Shown here piece by piece: positions 24,871 to 33,142 of a DNA stretch of 45,054 bases. The notes below the pieces were generated by a model. That model worked only from the letters and a program-made list of their open reading frames with translations, was not told the origin of the DNA and ran no database searches. The translations under genes were made by a program, and so were the position numbers. Source of the DNA: Clostridium sp. LS (lineage in GTDB: Bacteria; Bacillota; Clostridia; Clostridiales; Clostridiaceae); assembly GCF_002760435.1 (NCBI RefSeq), contig NZ_AUUU01000080.1:1-45054 (forward strand), read 5' to 3'. Positions within the stretch are counted from its first letter, which is position 1, and the number at the start of each line of letters is the position of its first letter.

Positions 24871-25182
24871 ATGAGAATTACAGAGCATCCAATTTTGGGT
24901 GAAACTAATAAAGGACGATTAGTAACTTTTGATTTTGACGGAAAAGTCTTTGAAGGGTATGAGGGAGAGCCAATAGCAGCTGCATTAAGGGCAGCCGGTG
25001 TATTGGTACATAGACATACAAAAAAAGGATCATCAAGAGGCATATTCTGTGCTATTGGAAGATGTACAGACTGCGTTATGGTAGTAGACGGTAAGCCAAA
25101 TGTAAGAACTTGTGTTACTCCTCTTGTTGAAGGAATGAAAGTCAAAACACAATATGGTGTTTCTGCAAAATTGGAAGGTTAG
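24871..25182 (+). CDS. 2Fe-2S ferredoxin-like subunit of amine dehydrogenase
   Basis: A 103-residue protein of the Fer2_4 type, the fold found at the N-terminus of sarcosine oxidase alpha and in small subunits of hydrogen cyanide synthase, opine oxidase and D-hydroxyproline dehydrogenase. Cluster ligands are Cys 60, 65, 68 and 81 (C-x4-C-x2-C-x12-C). It probably passes electrons between the two flavoprotein subunits encoded downstream. GGAAGGAGAG supports ATG 24871. It starts 33 bp after the upstream stop. Confidence 0.92.
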   Translation: MRITEHPILGETNKGRLVTFDFDGKVFEGYEGEPIAAALRAAGVLVHRHTKKGSSRGIFCAIGRCTDCVMVVDGKPNVRTCVTPLVEGMKVKTQYGVSAKLEG

Positions 25183-25219
25183 ATTTAAAAGTATTTTCTA
25201 AGAAAGGATAGGTATTCGT

Positions 25220-26797
25220 ATGAAAAGATATGATTGTATTGTCGTTGGTGCAGGGCCAGCTGGACTTTCAGCAGCTATAGAAGCAGCAAAAAGAGGGCTA
25301 AAGGTTGTTGTATTTGACGAAAATTCTAAACCAGGAGGACAATTATTTAAACAGATACACAAATTTTTTGGTTCAAAAGAACATAGAGCAAAGGTAAGAG
25401 GTTTTAAAATCGGTGAAGAACTTTTAAAGGAAGCAAATGAGGCAGGAGTAGAAGTCGTTTTAAATGCTATAGTAATTGGTCTTTATTTAGATAAGGAAGT
25501 TACTGTAAAGATAAATGATGAAGTTGTTCATTACAAAGGTGATGCAATAATAATTGCAACAGGTGCATCTGAAAATATGGTTACCTTTGACGGATGGACG
25601 CTGCCAGGAGTAATAGGTGCAGGAGCGGCACAAACAATGATGAACCTTCATGGCGTAAAGCCAGGAAATAAAATACTTATGCTTGGAAGTGGTAATGTTG
25701 GGGTAGTTGTAGGATACCAACTTATACAATGTGGTTGTGAAGTAGTTGCAATTGTAGATGCAGCGCCTAAGATTGGAGGATATGGCGTTCATGCGGCAAA
25801 GGTAGCTAGATGTGGAGTTCCATTCTATTTATCTCACACCATAATCAAAGCTGAAGGAGAGGAATCTGTTACAGGAGTTACTATTGGTGAAGTTGACAGC
25901 AAGTGGCAGATAATACCTGGAACAGAAAAGAATTTTGACGTTGATACTATATGTCTTGCAGTAGGTCTTTCTCCTATGTCTCAGCTTACTAAAATGGCTG
26001 GATGCACTATGGAGGAAAATCCTAAGAAGGGTGGATATGTTCCTGTTTGTAATAAATATGGTGAAACATCTATTAAAGGAATATTTGCAGCTGGTGATGT
26101 TTCGGGAATAGAAGAGGCAAGTTCGGCTATGATAGAGGGAAGAATTGCTGGAGTGGCAGCTTCTCATAGATTAGGATTCATAGGAGAAGAGGAATTAAAG
26201 GAAAAAACTGAAGAATTAGAAAAAGCTTTATCTAGTTTAAGACAAGGTATGTTTGGTCCAGAAAGTAAAGGAAAGGACATTTATAAAACAGAAGAAGGTT
26301 TTGATGTTTCAAAGAATCTTCTTAAAAAGGGATATTTAACTGATGAAGAAGTTATAAAATATCCAGGAGTAAAATCAATTAAAGGAATTCATCCTGTAAT
26401 AGAATGTTCGCAAAATATTCCTTGTAATCCATGCCAAGATGCATGCCCTAAAAACTGCATTAAGATTGGAGCAAATATTACCTCTCTTCCAGTTGTTGAT
26501 GAAGAATCAACATGTATTGGCTGTGGTATGTGCGTTGCATCTTGTTCTGGTCAATCAATTTTCCTTGTAAATGAAGATTATGAAGAAGGTTATACTTTAG
26601 TGACACTTCCCTATGAGTTTCTACCATTACCAGAGAAAGGTATAAAGGGAATTGGACTCGACAGAAGTGGAAAAGAAGTATGTGAAGTAGAAGTTATAGA
26701 TGTTAAATCAGTTAAAGCCTTTGACCACACTAATTTATTGACAATAAAGGTTCCAAGTGAAATGGGAATGAAAGTAAGATTTTTTAAGCAAGCATAG
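25220..26797 (+). CDS. FAD/NAD-dependent oxidoreductase subunit fused to a 2[4Fe-4S] ferredoxin domain
   Basis: A 525-residue flavoprotein. FAD-binding VGAGPAG (9-15), a second Rossmann motif GSGNVG (156-161) and the FAD-closing AAGDVSG (290-296) define a pyridine-nucleotide-disulfide-type core like HcnB/LhpE/opine oxidase alpha subunits. Unlike those aerobic relatives, it ends in a ferredoxin domain with ligands Cys 396, 402, 405, 409, 413 and Cys 432, 435, 438, 442 (the second set in the C-x2-C-x2-C-x3-C pattern). Electrons could thus leave through iron-sulfur clusters to a ferredoxin or NAD. The BFD cluster domain usual in such subunits is a separate gene just downstream. Confidence 0.9.
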   Translation: MKRYDCIVVGAGPAGLSAAIEAAKRGLKVVVFDENSKPGGQLFKQIHKFFGSKEHRAKVRGFKIGEELLKEANEAGVEVVLNAIVIGLYLDKEVTVKINDEVVHYKGDAIIIATGASENMVTFDGWTLPGVIGAGAAQTMMNLHGVKPGNKILMLGSGNVGVVVGYQLIQCGCEVVAIVDAAPKIGGYGVHAAKVARCGVPFYLSHTIIKAEGEESVTGVTIGEVDSKWQIIPGTEKNFDVDTICLAVGLSPMSQLTKMAGCTMEENPKKGGYVPVCNKYGETSIKGIFAAGDVSGIEEASSAMIEGRIAGVAASHRLGFIGEEELKEKTEELEKALSSLRQGMFGPESKGKDIYKTEEGFDVSKNLLKKGYLTDEEVIKYPGVKSIKGIHPVIECSQNIPCNPCQDACPKNCIKIGANITSLPVVDEESTCIGCGMCVASCSGQSIFLVNEDYEEGYTLVTLPYEFLPLPEKGIKGIGLDRSGKEVCEVEVIDVKSVKAFDHTNLLTIKVPSEMGMKVRFFKQA

Positions 26798-26808
26798 GAG
26801 GTAAGATT

Positions 26809-27138
26809 ATGAATAAAGTAAATGATAGGTCAAGAGATATAGGTGAATTCATTCCGCAAGCTGATGATGATATGATAATCTGCCGCTGTGAAGAAATTAC
26901 AAAAGGTGAAATCAGAAAAGCAGTACATGATGGAATGTTCACAATAACGGAAATAAGAAGATATCTAAGAACAAGTATGGGATTATGCCAAGGTCAAACC
27001 TGCGGTAAATTAGTTAAGGGGATTGTAGCAAGAGAGCTTAAAATATCACCTTTAGAATTAGAACCAGCAGTATCACGTGCACCTATGAGACCTATAGAAA
27101 TGAAAGTTCTTGGAAATGAAAAAATAGGAGGGAAATAA
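26809..27138 (+). CDS. BFD-type 2Fe-2S protein
   Basis: A 109-residue protein. Ligands are Cys 25, Cys 27 (ICRCEE), Cys 60 and Cys 65 (LCQGQTC), the bacterioferritin-associated-ferredoxin arrangement. In proteobacterial HcnB/LhpE-type subunits this domain is fused to the C-terminus of the NOX-like flavoprotein; here it is free and encoded 11 bp after that gene. It is probably a structural electron-transfer subunit of the same complex. AGGAGG precedes the ATG. The next gene begins 1 bp after its stop. Confidence 0.92.
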   Translation: MNKVNDRSRDIGEFIPQADDDMIICRCEEITKGEIRKAVHDGMFTITEIRRYLRTSMGLCQGQTCGKLVKGIVARELKISPLELEPAVSRAPMRPIEMKVLGNEKIGGK

Positions 27139-27139
27139 C

Positions 27140-28267
27140 ATGAAAAATTCTGCTGACGTAATAATTATTGGAAGTGGGGTAATAGGTAATGCTGCAGCAT
27201 ACTATTTATCAAGAAAAGGCCATTCAGTTATTGTCCTCGATAAAGGTGACAGTATTGGAGATGGAGGTTCAACAAGAAATGGTGGAGGAGTTCGTCAATC
27301 TGGACGTGATAAAAGAGAACTTCCACTTGCTATGTATGGTATAAAGAATCTTTGGCCAAATCTATCAGAAGAATTAGGGGTAGATGTGGAATATTATCAA
27401 GAAGGTAATCTAAGATTAGGTAAAACAGTAGAACATATGAAGATACTAACCAATCTTGCCAAGAATGCTCAAGAATGTGGTCTCGATGTAAACATAATTT
27501 CTGGTGATGAAGTAAGAGAGATTAATCCATATCTTTCAGAAGAAGTTATTGGTGCAAGCTGGTGTCCAACTGATGGACACGCCAATCCTTTAACTACAAC
27601 CTTAGGATTTTATCGTAAAGCAAGAGAATTAGGTGCTCATTTTATCACAGGTGAAGAAGTTATTGAAATTAGAAAAATAAGAGGAAAAGTACGACAGGTA
27701 GTAACTAAAAATAATGTATATGAAGGAAATCATATAATTCTTGCAGCAGGTTATGAAAGTCGAAAGATAGCTGCTACAGTGGGGATTGATATTCCAATGA
27801 ATAAGGTTCTGCTAGAAGTTCTTGTTACAGAAGCTCAAAAGCCAATGTTTTACCAAATGCTTGGTACTGCTGAAGCAGATTTTTATGGACATCAAAGTAA
27901 ACATGGTTCTTTTGTATTTGGTGGTACATCAGGTTATGAAGCTCTTAATAAAGATAATGGAACACCAACTACGGCAAGTATTACCGCTTCGTGTATCTGT
28001 AGAGGAATAATGAAGTATTTCCCAGACCTAAAAGATGCTAAAATAGTTCGTACCTGGGCAGGCTGGATAGATGATTGTAAAGATCACGTACCTGTCATAA
28101 GCCATGTAGAAGAAGTTCCTGGACTTATACTTGCATGTGCATTTTGTGGACATGGCTTTGGGATCTCTCCAACAGTAGGTATGCTCTTATCAGAAATGGT
28201 AGAAGGAGTTGAAACAACCCTAGATATAAGTGCTTTCCGTTATGATAGATTCAAAGCTAAAATATAA
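27140..28267 (+). CDS. DAO-family FAD-dependent amine/amino-acid dehydrogenase, catalytic subunit
   Basis: A 375-residue flavoprotein. FAD-binding IIGSGVIGNAAAYYL is at the N-terminus, then STRNGGGVRQSG, a substrate-domain region and the C-terminal FAD contact GHGFGISPTVG. This is the DAO/sarcosine-oxidase-beta/HcnC fold and should oxidise a C-N bond to an imine. The substrate (a D- or imino acid, hydroxyproline, an opine or an amine) cannot be read from sequence. It starts 1 bp after the BFD gene, so coupling is tight. The adjacent RidA would hydrolyse released imine. Confidence 0.92.
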   Translation: MKNSADVIIIGSGVIGNAAAYYLSRKGHSVIVLDKGDSIGDGGSTRNGGGVRQSGRDKRELPLAMYGIKNLWPNLSEELGVDVEYYQEGNLRLGKTVEHMKILTNLAKNAQECGLDVNIISGDEVREINPYLSEEVIGASWCPTDGHANPLTTTLGFYRKARELGAHFITGEEVIEIRKIRGKVRQVVTKNNVYEGNHIILAAGYESRKIAATVGIDIPMNKVLLEVLVTEAQKPMFYQMLGTAEADFYGHQSKHGSFVFGGTSGYEALNKDNGTPTTASITASCICRGIMKYFPDLKDAKIVRTWAGWIDDCKDHVPVISHVEEVPGLILACAFCGHGFGISPTVGMLLSEMVEGVETTLDISAFRYDRFKAKI

Positions 28268-28286
28268 ATTAAAAAGGAGAATTTAC

Positions 28287-28691
28287 ATGGAGTTAGTTAG
28301 AGTAAATTATTCATCAGGGGCTCCTTTAGAGGAGAAGACTGGATACTCAAGAATGGTTAAAGTTGGTCCATTTGTTTATATTGGAGGTACTACATCGGTG
28401 CAACCTGATGGTACAGTATATGGTGAAGGCAGTGCTTACGAGCAGACAAAGTACATTCTTGAAAAATTAGTTGACTTACTTGAGAGATCAGGTTCAAAAA
28501 AAGAAGAAGTTATAAAAATAAAGGGATATTCAACTGATATGAAATTTGCACCTGAAATTGCAAAAGCTTATTCAGAGATTTTTCATGATATTAAGCCGCT
28601 TTTTACAGTTGTTGGAACTCCTATGCTTAATCGTCCCTCTCAATTAGTTGAAATAGAAATCGATGCAGTTATTGGAGCAAGGGTAGAATAG
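28287..28691 (+). CDS. RidA-family enamine/imine deaminase
   Basis: A 134-residue protein of the RidA/YjgF family: GPFVYIGGTTS, then EQTKYILEKL and the C-terminal VEIEIDAVIG. RidA proteins are small trimers that hydrolyse reactive 2-imino acids to keto acids plus ammonia. AAAGGAG supports ATG 28287; a longer in-frame start at 28230 would overlap the upstream gene. It is last in the oxidoreductase operon, 19 bp after the DAO subunit, matching an imine-forming pathway. The typical catalytic Arg is not obvious to me in the expected place, so the exact subgroup is uncertain. Confidence 0.88.
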   Translation: MELVRVNYSSGAPLEEKTGYSRMVKVGPFVYIGGTTSVQPDGTVYGEGSAYEQTKYILEKLVDLLERSGSKKEEVIKIKGYSTDMKFAPEIAKAYSEIFHDIKPLFTVVGTPMLNRPSQLVEIEIDAVIGARVE

Positions 28692-28711
28692 ATACACAAA
28701 TATGTTTTCAA

Positions 28712-28739
28712 TTGATCTAAAATAATATATAGTTATGAT
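28712..28739 (+). promoter_or_regulatory. Possible promoter of AraC-type gene
   Basis: TTGATC-N16-TATGAT in the 144-bp gap before the regulator. No terminator separates the gene from the operon upstream, so read-through is also possible. Confidence 0.35.
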
Positions 28740-28835
28740 AAGTGTAAGTAGGTTTTTTTAAATAAATACTATGAATATCATATGTAGTTCGAGAAATAAC
28801 TTGATTATAATTAGTAAAAAAGTGGGGGAGAATTG

Positions 28836-29684
28836 ATGAGTGTAGGATTAAAAGATATAATTATTTGTCCTAAGCAACCGTATTTTGTAATGACTACATC
28901 ACATTACTATAAAGCAGTTGTAATGAATTATGGAATTTCTCATTTTTATTGTTTTCAGAAAGAAGATACAATAAAAAATTCATTTATTGCAGTTCCGGAT
29001 GGATGTATTGATATATTGTTTTGTTGCGATGATAATGACCCATATGCGCATGTATGCGGAACAGTTCTCCGTCCTACTTTAACTCATAACAATCAAAATA
29101 AATATTTTTTTGGAGTAAGATTTTTGCCAGGAAGTCCATTTAAATTTAAGAATATCACTATGTCAGACTTAGTGGAGCAGGAAATTCCTTTCTTAGAAGT
29201 AATGGAAGATAGGGAGCTGTTTGAAAAAATTACTACCAGCAGAGATTTTAACTATCAGATACAGGTGTTTTTGGAGAGATATATAAAGCTTTATGTTAAT
29301 TTGGAAGAGATAAATAAATACAAGGATTTAAAGAAATATATCATGAATAACATTATGCAGACAGCAGGGAAAATTAAAATTAACGAACTTGCAGAAGCAA
29401 CAGGATATTCAGTTAGATATATTAATAAGACGTTTTCTCAAGAGTTTGGTTTATCACCAAAAGTATTTTGCAAATTAATGAGATTTCAATATCTTTTGAG
29501 TATATTAAATGATTTTGATAAAGATATATCTGATTCTAACTTAGCGCAAATTTCTACGGATTTAGGATACTATGACCAATCTCATATGATTAAAGATTTT
29601 TATGAATTTACCAACAAAACACCTAGCAAATATATACACTCATTACAAGAGATAGAATATAAAAAACGAATAGTAATCATATAA
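28836..29684 (+). CDS. AraC-family regulator (DUF6597-type N-terminus)
   Basis: A 282-residue protein. The N-terminal half contains VPDGCIDILFCC, typical of the DUF6597/AraC group. The C-terminal half (about 180-275) carries two HTH motifs: INELAEATGYSVRYINKTF and LAQISTDLGYYDQSHMIKDF, ending KTPSKYI. It probably activates the upstream oxidoreductase operon and the downstream permease, both of which have the GTTCCGA motif. GGGGGA at 28824-28829 supports ATG 28836. A strong terminator follows. Confidence 0.9.
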   Translation: MSVGLKDIIICPKQPYFVMTTSHYYKAVVMNYGISHFYCFQKEDTIKNSFIAVPDGCIDILFCCDDNDPYAHVCGTVLRPTLTHNNQNKYFFGVRFLPGSPFKFKNITMSDLVEQEIPFLEVMEDRELFEKITTSRDFNYQIQVFLERYIKLYVNLEEINKYKDLKKYIMNNIMQTAGKIKINELAEATGYSVRYINKTFSQEFGLSPKVFCKLMRFQYLLSILNDFDKDISDSNLAQISTDLGYYDQSHMIKDFYEFTNKTPSKYIHSLQEIEYKKRIVII

Positions 29685-29703
29685 CTTATCATAAACGAAA
29701 ATG

Positions 29704-29749
29704 GTACACTGATAACTATATTGCTAATATGATTATCAGTGTACTTTTT
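29704..29749 (+). terminator. Terminator after AraC-type gene
   Basis: GTACACTGATAA (29704-29715) pairs perfectly with 29733-29744. The stem continues inward with a few defects to a GCT loop. Five T residues follow. Confidence 0.9.
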
Positions 29750-29942
29750 GCGTGCTGAAAAAGAATGAAGTTGTTAATTCAAAGTAGAAGATTCAAAAGG
29801 ACACTATTAGGATTAGAGGAATCCGCATTGTGTATAGCCACAACGTAGTTCTGACTTAACCCATTCATTAATTTATTCTATAATTGTATTATCTTAGTTC
29901 CTTAGGTAGGCCCATAATATGATTCCTTTTTTAGTTTACATC

Positions 29943-29980
29943 AAAAAAGCAGACAATAGGTAATTCCACCTATGTCTACT
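29943..29980 (-). terminator. Terminator of permease gene (minus strand)
   Basis: On the minus strand, AGTAGACATAGGT pairs with ACCTATTGTCTGCT (one bulge, one G-T pair), followed by six T residues. Between this and the plus-strand terminator (29750-29942) I see no gene. Confidence 0.8.
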
Positions 29981-30026
29981 TCTATTTCTATTTATAACAT
30001 CACTTAGCGAGTAGTTGTGATTTTTA

Positions 30027-31355
30027 TTAATTTAACTCTAACTGTGGAACAGGATTATTAAAGAATTTTGTAACCACTGCTAAGTATAAAAAACCAACTA
30101 GCAGCCAAATTGCTCCAATTAAGTGTGCATTCGTATCTAGATTAATAAAAATCCACACAGTTACTGCTAAGCCGATTATAGGACATATTCCGTAATTGAT
30201 TATTTTCTTTCCTAAGCTGATTGGTTCATTATTTTTTAGTAAAAATCTGCTGATTACTGCAATATTTAATAAAATGAAGCCCAGTAAGGCACCAAAGCTT
30301 ACAATTGAAGTGATAAAATCAAGAGAACAAAACAGTGAAATAGGTGTTATTATGATTCCTACTAATACAGTAGCAACTACAGGGCTCTGTGTTTTTTCAC
30401 TAACATATGCCAGCTGCTTTGGCAATACTCCATCCCGTCCCATTGCAAAAAGCACTCTAGCAACTGCTACTTGTGAAGCTTGTGTCGTTGCTATTCCAAA
30501 GGAAACAATCAATGTAATAGTTGTTAATATATTAAGCCATGTCCCACCTACAAAAGTAACTACATCTGTAAAAGCAGTATCAGGATTTAAGTCTTGATAA
30601 TTTGGATAAGCCATTCCTGCAAAAAAAGTGGTTGCAATAAATATTAATCCAATGATTAAAATTGAAAGTATAATTGCTTTTCCTACAGATTTCTCAGGAT
30701 TAATAGTTTCTTCTGCTAATGTACTAATTGCATCATATCCTAAGTAGCTAAGAATAACAATACCTGTTGCCTTAAGGATACTAGATAAATCAAATTGTTC
30801 AGGGTTATAAAATGAAATCATGTTAAAATGAATGGTTCCATTAAATAGAAGCCTGATAATACATCCTATAAAGGCTACAATTACAACTATCTGCAATGCA
30901 AATAATATCCAGCTGCATTTAGACATCAGATCTACTCCTAAAACATTAATAACTGTACTAAATGATATAAATAGTAGTATCCAAATCCAGGCTGGAATCC
31001 AAGGTATGAGAGCATTGCCATAAACACTTCCAATAATAACAACAGTTGCAGGCATTAAGAAATAATCTAATAATATGGCCCAGCCTGTTAAAAAACCTAA
31101 TGAAGGTGATACACCTTTCTGAACATATACGTATACAGAACCTGCTGTTGGAAACTTTTGTGACATCACCCGGTAACTCATCCCGGTAAAGAACATAGCG
31201 ACCATTCCTATTAAGTAGCATAATGCAACCATCCCTCCAGAAGGTGCTAAATATACACCATACATACCAGCAGGGGCCAGTGGTATCATAAATACCAGTC
31301 CAAAAATTACTAAATCGCTCGTTTTCAAAGTTCGTTTTAATTTTCCGTGTTCCAT
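30027..31355 (-). CDS. APC-family amino acid permease
   Basis: A 442-residue polytopic membrane protein with about 12 hydrophobic segments. The APC start is visible: LKTSDLVIFGLVFMIPLAPAG, then SYRVMSQKFPTAGSVYVY in helix 2-3 and GYDAISTLAEETINPEKSVGKAI in the middle. It should import an amino acid or amine by cation symport or exchange. The start chosen is ATG 31355: the GGAGG site 8 bp upstream would be inside the coding region if the longer ATG at 31370 were used. It converges on the AraC-type gene and shares an upstream motif with the oxidoreductase operon, so it probably imports that pathway's substrate. Confidence 0.93.
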   Translation of the reverse strand: MEHGKLKRTLKTSDLVIFGLVFMIPLAPAGMYGVYLAPSGGMVALCYLIGMVAMFFTGMSYRVMSQKFPTAGSVYVYVQKGVSPSLGFLTGWAILLDYFLMPATVVIIGSVYGNALIPWIPAWIWILLFISFSTVINVLGVDLMSKCSWILFALQIVVIVAFIGCIIRLLFNGTIHFNMISFYNPEQFDLSSILKATGIVILSYLGYDAISTLAEETINPEKSVGKAIILSILIIGLIFIATTFFAGMAYPNYQDLNPDTAFTDVVTFVGGTWLNILTTITLIVSFGIATTQASQVAVARVLFAMGRDGVLPKQLAYVSEKTQSPVVATVLVGIIITPISLFCSLDFITSIVSFGALLGFILLNIAVISRFLLKNNEPISLGKKIINYGICPIIGLAVTVWIFINLDTNAHLIGAIWLLVGFLYLAVVTKFFNNPVPQLELN

Positions 31356-31385
31356 AATAAAAACCTCCATTATATTTAAAATTAT

Positions 31386-31427
31386 AAAAAAGGCAAGAGT
31401 ATTCTGCTAAAGCAGAGCACCCTTGCC
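31386..31427 (-). terminator. Intrinsic terminator inside permease leader
   Basis: On the minus strand a 17-bp stem from GGCAAG to CTTGCC (two G-T pairs, one mismatch; plus coordinates 31392-31427) is followed by six T residues (31391-31386). It ends 30 bp before the permease start codon and is downstream of the likely promoter. It mirrors the leader terminator of the oxidoreductase operon. Confidence 0.75.
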
Positions 31428-31509
31428 CTAAATTTAATAAAAAATTTCTCTTAAATAAATGTTTGTTAGGAAGAACCTTCTTTTAGCTATAATAGCAAAT
31501 TTAAATTTT

Positions 31510-31531
31510 TAAAGATTGTAAAATTCGGAAC
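31510..31531 (-). promoter_or_regulatory. Upstream motif shared with the oxidoreductase operon
   Basis: The minus strand reads GTTCCGAATTTTACAAT, 16 of 17 identical to 23562-23578. A minus-strand TATTAT (31494-31489) lies 20 bp downstream and is the likely -10 box of the permease. Confidence 0.5.
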
Positions 31532-31570
31532 AATGGAATGGTTATTGTAGTTGAAGGATTCGCAGATTAG

Positions 31571-31635
31571 GTCAAAAAGATACTAGGTTTACGTCAATAA
31601 AGATACTAAAATGAAAACTATAGTTTTGTTAAAAT
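31571..31635 (+). promoter_or_regulatory. Tandem AraC-type sites and -10 box of GH30 gene
   Basis: GTCAAAAAGATACTA (31571-31585) is repeated as GTCAATAAAGATACTA (31593-31608), 22 bp start to start. A -10-like TAAAAT at 31630-31635 follows after exactly 21 bp. The same arrangement occurs at 34072-34136. Direct repeats at two helical turns next to a promoter are typical of AraC-family activators; the protein encoded at 33143-34012 is the candidate. Confidence 0.6.
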
Positions 31636-31641
31636 TATTAT

Positions 31642-31655
31642 TGTAAATGATATCA
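31642..31655 (+). promoter_or_regulatory. Possible CcpA (cre) site
   Basis: TGTAAATGATATCA matches the cre consensus at all but two positions. It overlaps the expected transcription start of the GH30 gene, a suitable place for carbon catabolite repression. The match could be chance in AT-rich DNA. Confidence 0.3.
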
Positions 31656-31720
31656 AATTTAACCTTTATATTATTCATATATAAATAAGTAATAAGTTAT
31701 TGATTTCAGGAGGGATGAAA

Positions 31721-33058
31721 GTGAGGAAAATTAAACACATTTATAGTAGTGATAAAATTTACTGGCAAGAAGGACAAATTCAAAATGCAGAATATGAAGA
31801 TACATTGGAAATAACCGATGAAACAAAGCAAATTGTAAAGGGCTTTGGTGGATGTTTTAATGAAATCAGCTGGGATGTATTAAAAAGAATAGATGAAAGC
31901 AGCAGAAATGAAATTTTAGATAATTTGTTTACAGAGAAGGGTTTAAATTTAAATATAGGTCGTTTGCCAATAGGGGCTAGCGATTATGCTCTTGAGTGGC
32001 ATAGCTATGATGAAACAGATGAAGATTATGAATTAAAAGATTTCAGCATAAAAAGGGATGAAGAATATTTATTGCCTTATTTAAAGGAAGCATTAATTCG
32101 TAAGCCTAATATGTCACTATTTGCTTCCCCTTGGAGTCCTCCAACATGGATGAAAACTAAGAAAGTATACAATTATGGGACATTATGCTGGGAAAAAGAA
32201 AACCTAGATGCTTATGCAAATTATTTTGTTAAATATGTAAAAGCATATGAAAAAGCAGGGATAAAAATTGAGCAAATTCATATTCAAAATGAACCTCATG
32301 CTGATCAAAAATTCCCATCATGCATGTGGACAGGTAAGGAAATGAGAGATTTTATTAAGAATCATCTTGGACCAGTATTTGAGGAAAAAGGAATTGATAC
32401 AGAAATTTGGCTTGGTACAATAAATGGGCCATTTGTAGATTTTCAGCTTCCAGGTTATGGAGCACCGTTTTCACAGTTTTATGATCAATGTGTAAATACA
32501 GTACTTTCTGATAAAGAGGCAAGAAAGTATATAACAGGAGCAGGCTTTCAGTGGGGAGGAAAACATGTAATTGAACAGGTTGCATTAAGCTATCCTGAGG
32601 TAAGACTTATGCAGACTGAAAATGAATGTGGAGATGGTAAAAATACGTGGACACATGCTGAATATGTTTTTGGACTTTTCTGGCATTATTTCACTCACAA
32701 TGTTGAAAGTTATTCTTATTGGAATATGGTTTTACCTAAAGGCGGAGTAAGTACTTGGGGTTGGGAACAAAATACTATGATAACAATTGATCCAGAAACA
32801 AAAGAAGTAGTTTATGAACCAGAGTTTTATGTGATGAAGCATTTTTCACATTTTGTAAAGCCAGAAGCTAAGAGAATAGTAACTACAGGACACTGGACTT
32901 CAAATTCTATAGTATTTAAAAATCCTAATGGCGAATTAGTAGCCATTGTTGGCAATGCAATGGATAGTGAAAGAGAATTTACATTCAAGTATAAAGATAC
33001 AAGTTTTTCTACAATTATTAAATCTCATTCAGTTAATACTTTTTATGTACAAGCATGA
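31721..33058 (+). CDS. GH30 family glycoside hydrolase, cytoplasmic
   Basis: A 445-residue enzyme of glycoside hydrolase family 30 (glucosylceramidase / beta-1,6-glucanase type). The TIM-barrel landmarks are KGFGGCFNE near the N-terminus, NIGRLPIGASDY, FASPWSPPTWMKT, the acid/base Glu 191 in HIQNEPH and the nucleophile Glu 300 in MQTENECGDG. There is no signal peptide, so it should act on an imported beta-glucoside. AGGAGG at 31708-31713 gives 7-bp spacing to GTG 31721; the ATG at 31715 is too close. A ROK sugar kinase and an AraC regulator lie just downstream, with shared operator-like repeats. Confidence 0.9.
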   Translation: MRKIKHIYSSDKIYWQEGQIQNAEYEDTLEITDETKQIVKGFGGCFNEISWDVLKRIDESSRNEILDNLFTEKGLNLNIGRLPIGASDYALEWHSYDETDEDYELKDFSIKRDEEYLLPYLKEALIRKPNMSLFASPWSPPTWMKTKKVYNYGTLCWEKENLDAYANYFVKYVKAYEKAGIKIEQIHIQNEPHADQKFPSCMWTGKEMRDFIKNHLGPVFEEKGIDTEIWLGTINGPFVDFQLPGYGAPFSQFYDQCVNTVLSDKEARKYITGAGFQWGGKHVIEQVALSYPEVRLMQTENECGDGKNTWTHAEYVFGLFWHYFTHNVESYSYWNMVLPKGGVSTWGWEQNTMITIDPETKEVVYEPEFYVMKHFSHFVKPEAKRIVTTGHWTSNSIVFKNPNGELVAIVGNAMDSEREFTFKYKDTSFSTIIKSHSVNTFYVQA

Positions 33059-33142
33059 CAAAAAGTACCTGAATCTCGATTAAAAGAAATTAATATTTAT
33101 ATGATTTGAAAATTAGAGAATTATATGGATATAATTTTAGAG

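Noticed and set aside
25487..26167. Cys/Ser-rich antisense frames within the FAD/ferredoxin gene.
   Set aside because: They mirror the codons of a clear flavoprotein; no start signals are present.
29750..29942. A non-coding RNA in the gap between two terminators (small GGATT/AATCC hairpin).
   Set aside because: The pairing is only 5 bp, and no promoter or recognised RNA family is apparent.
31715..31717. ATG 31715 as start of the GH30 gene.
   Set aside because: The AGGAGGG site directly abuts it; the spacing suits GTG 31721.
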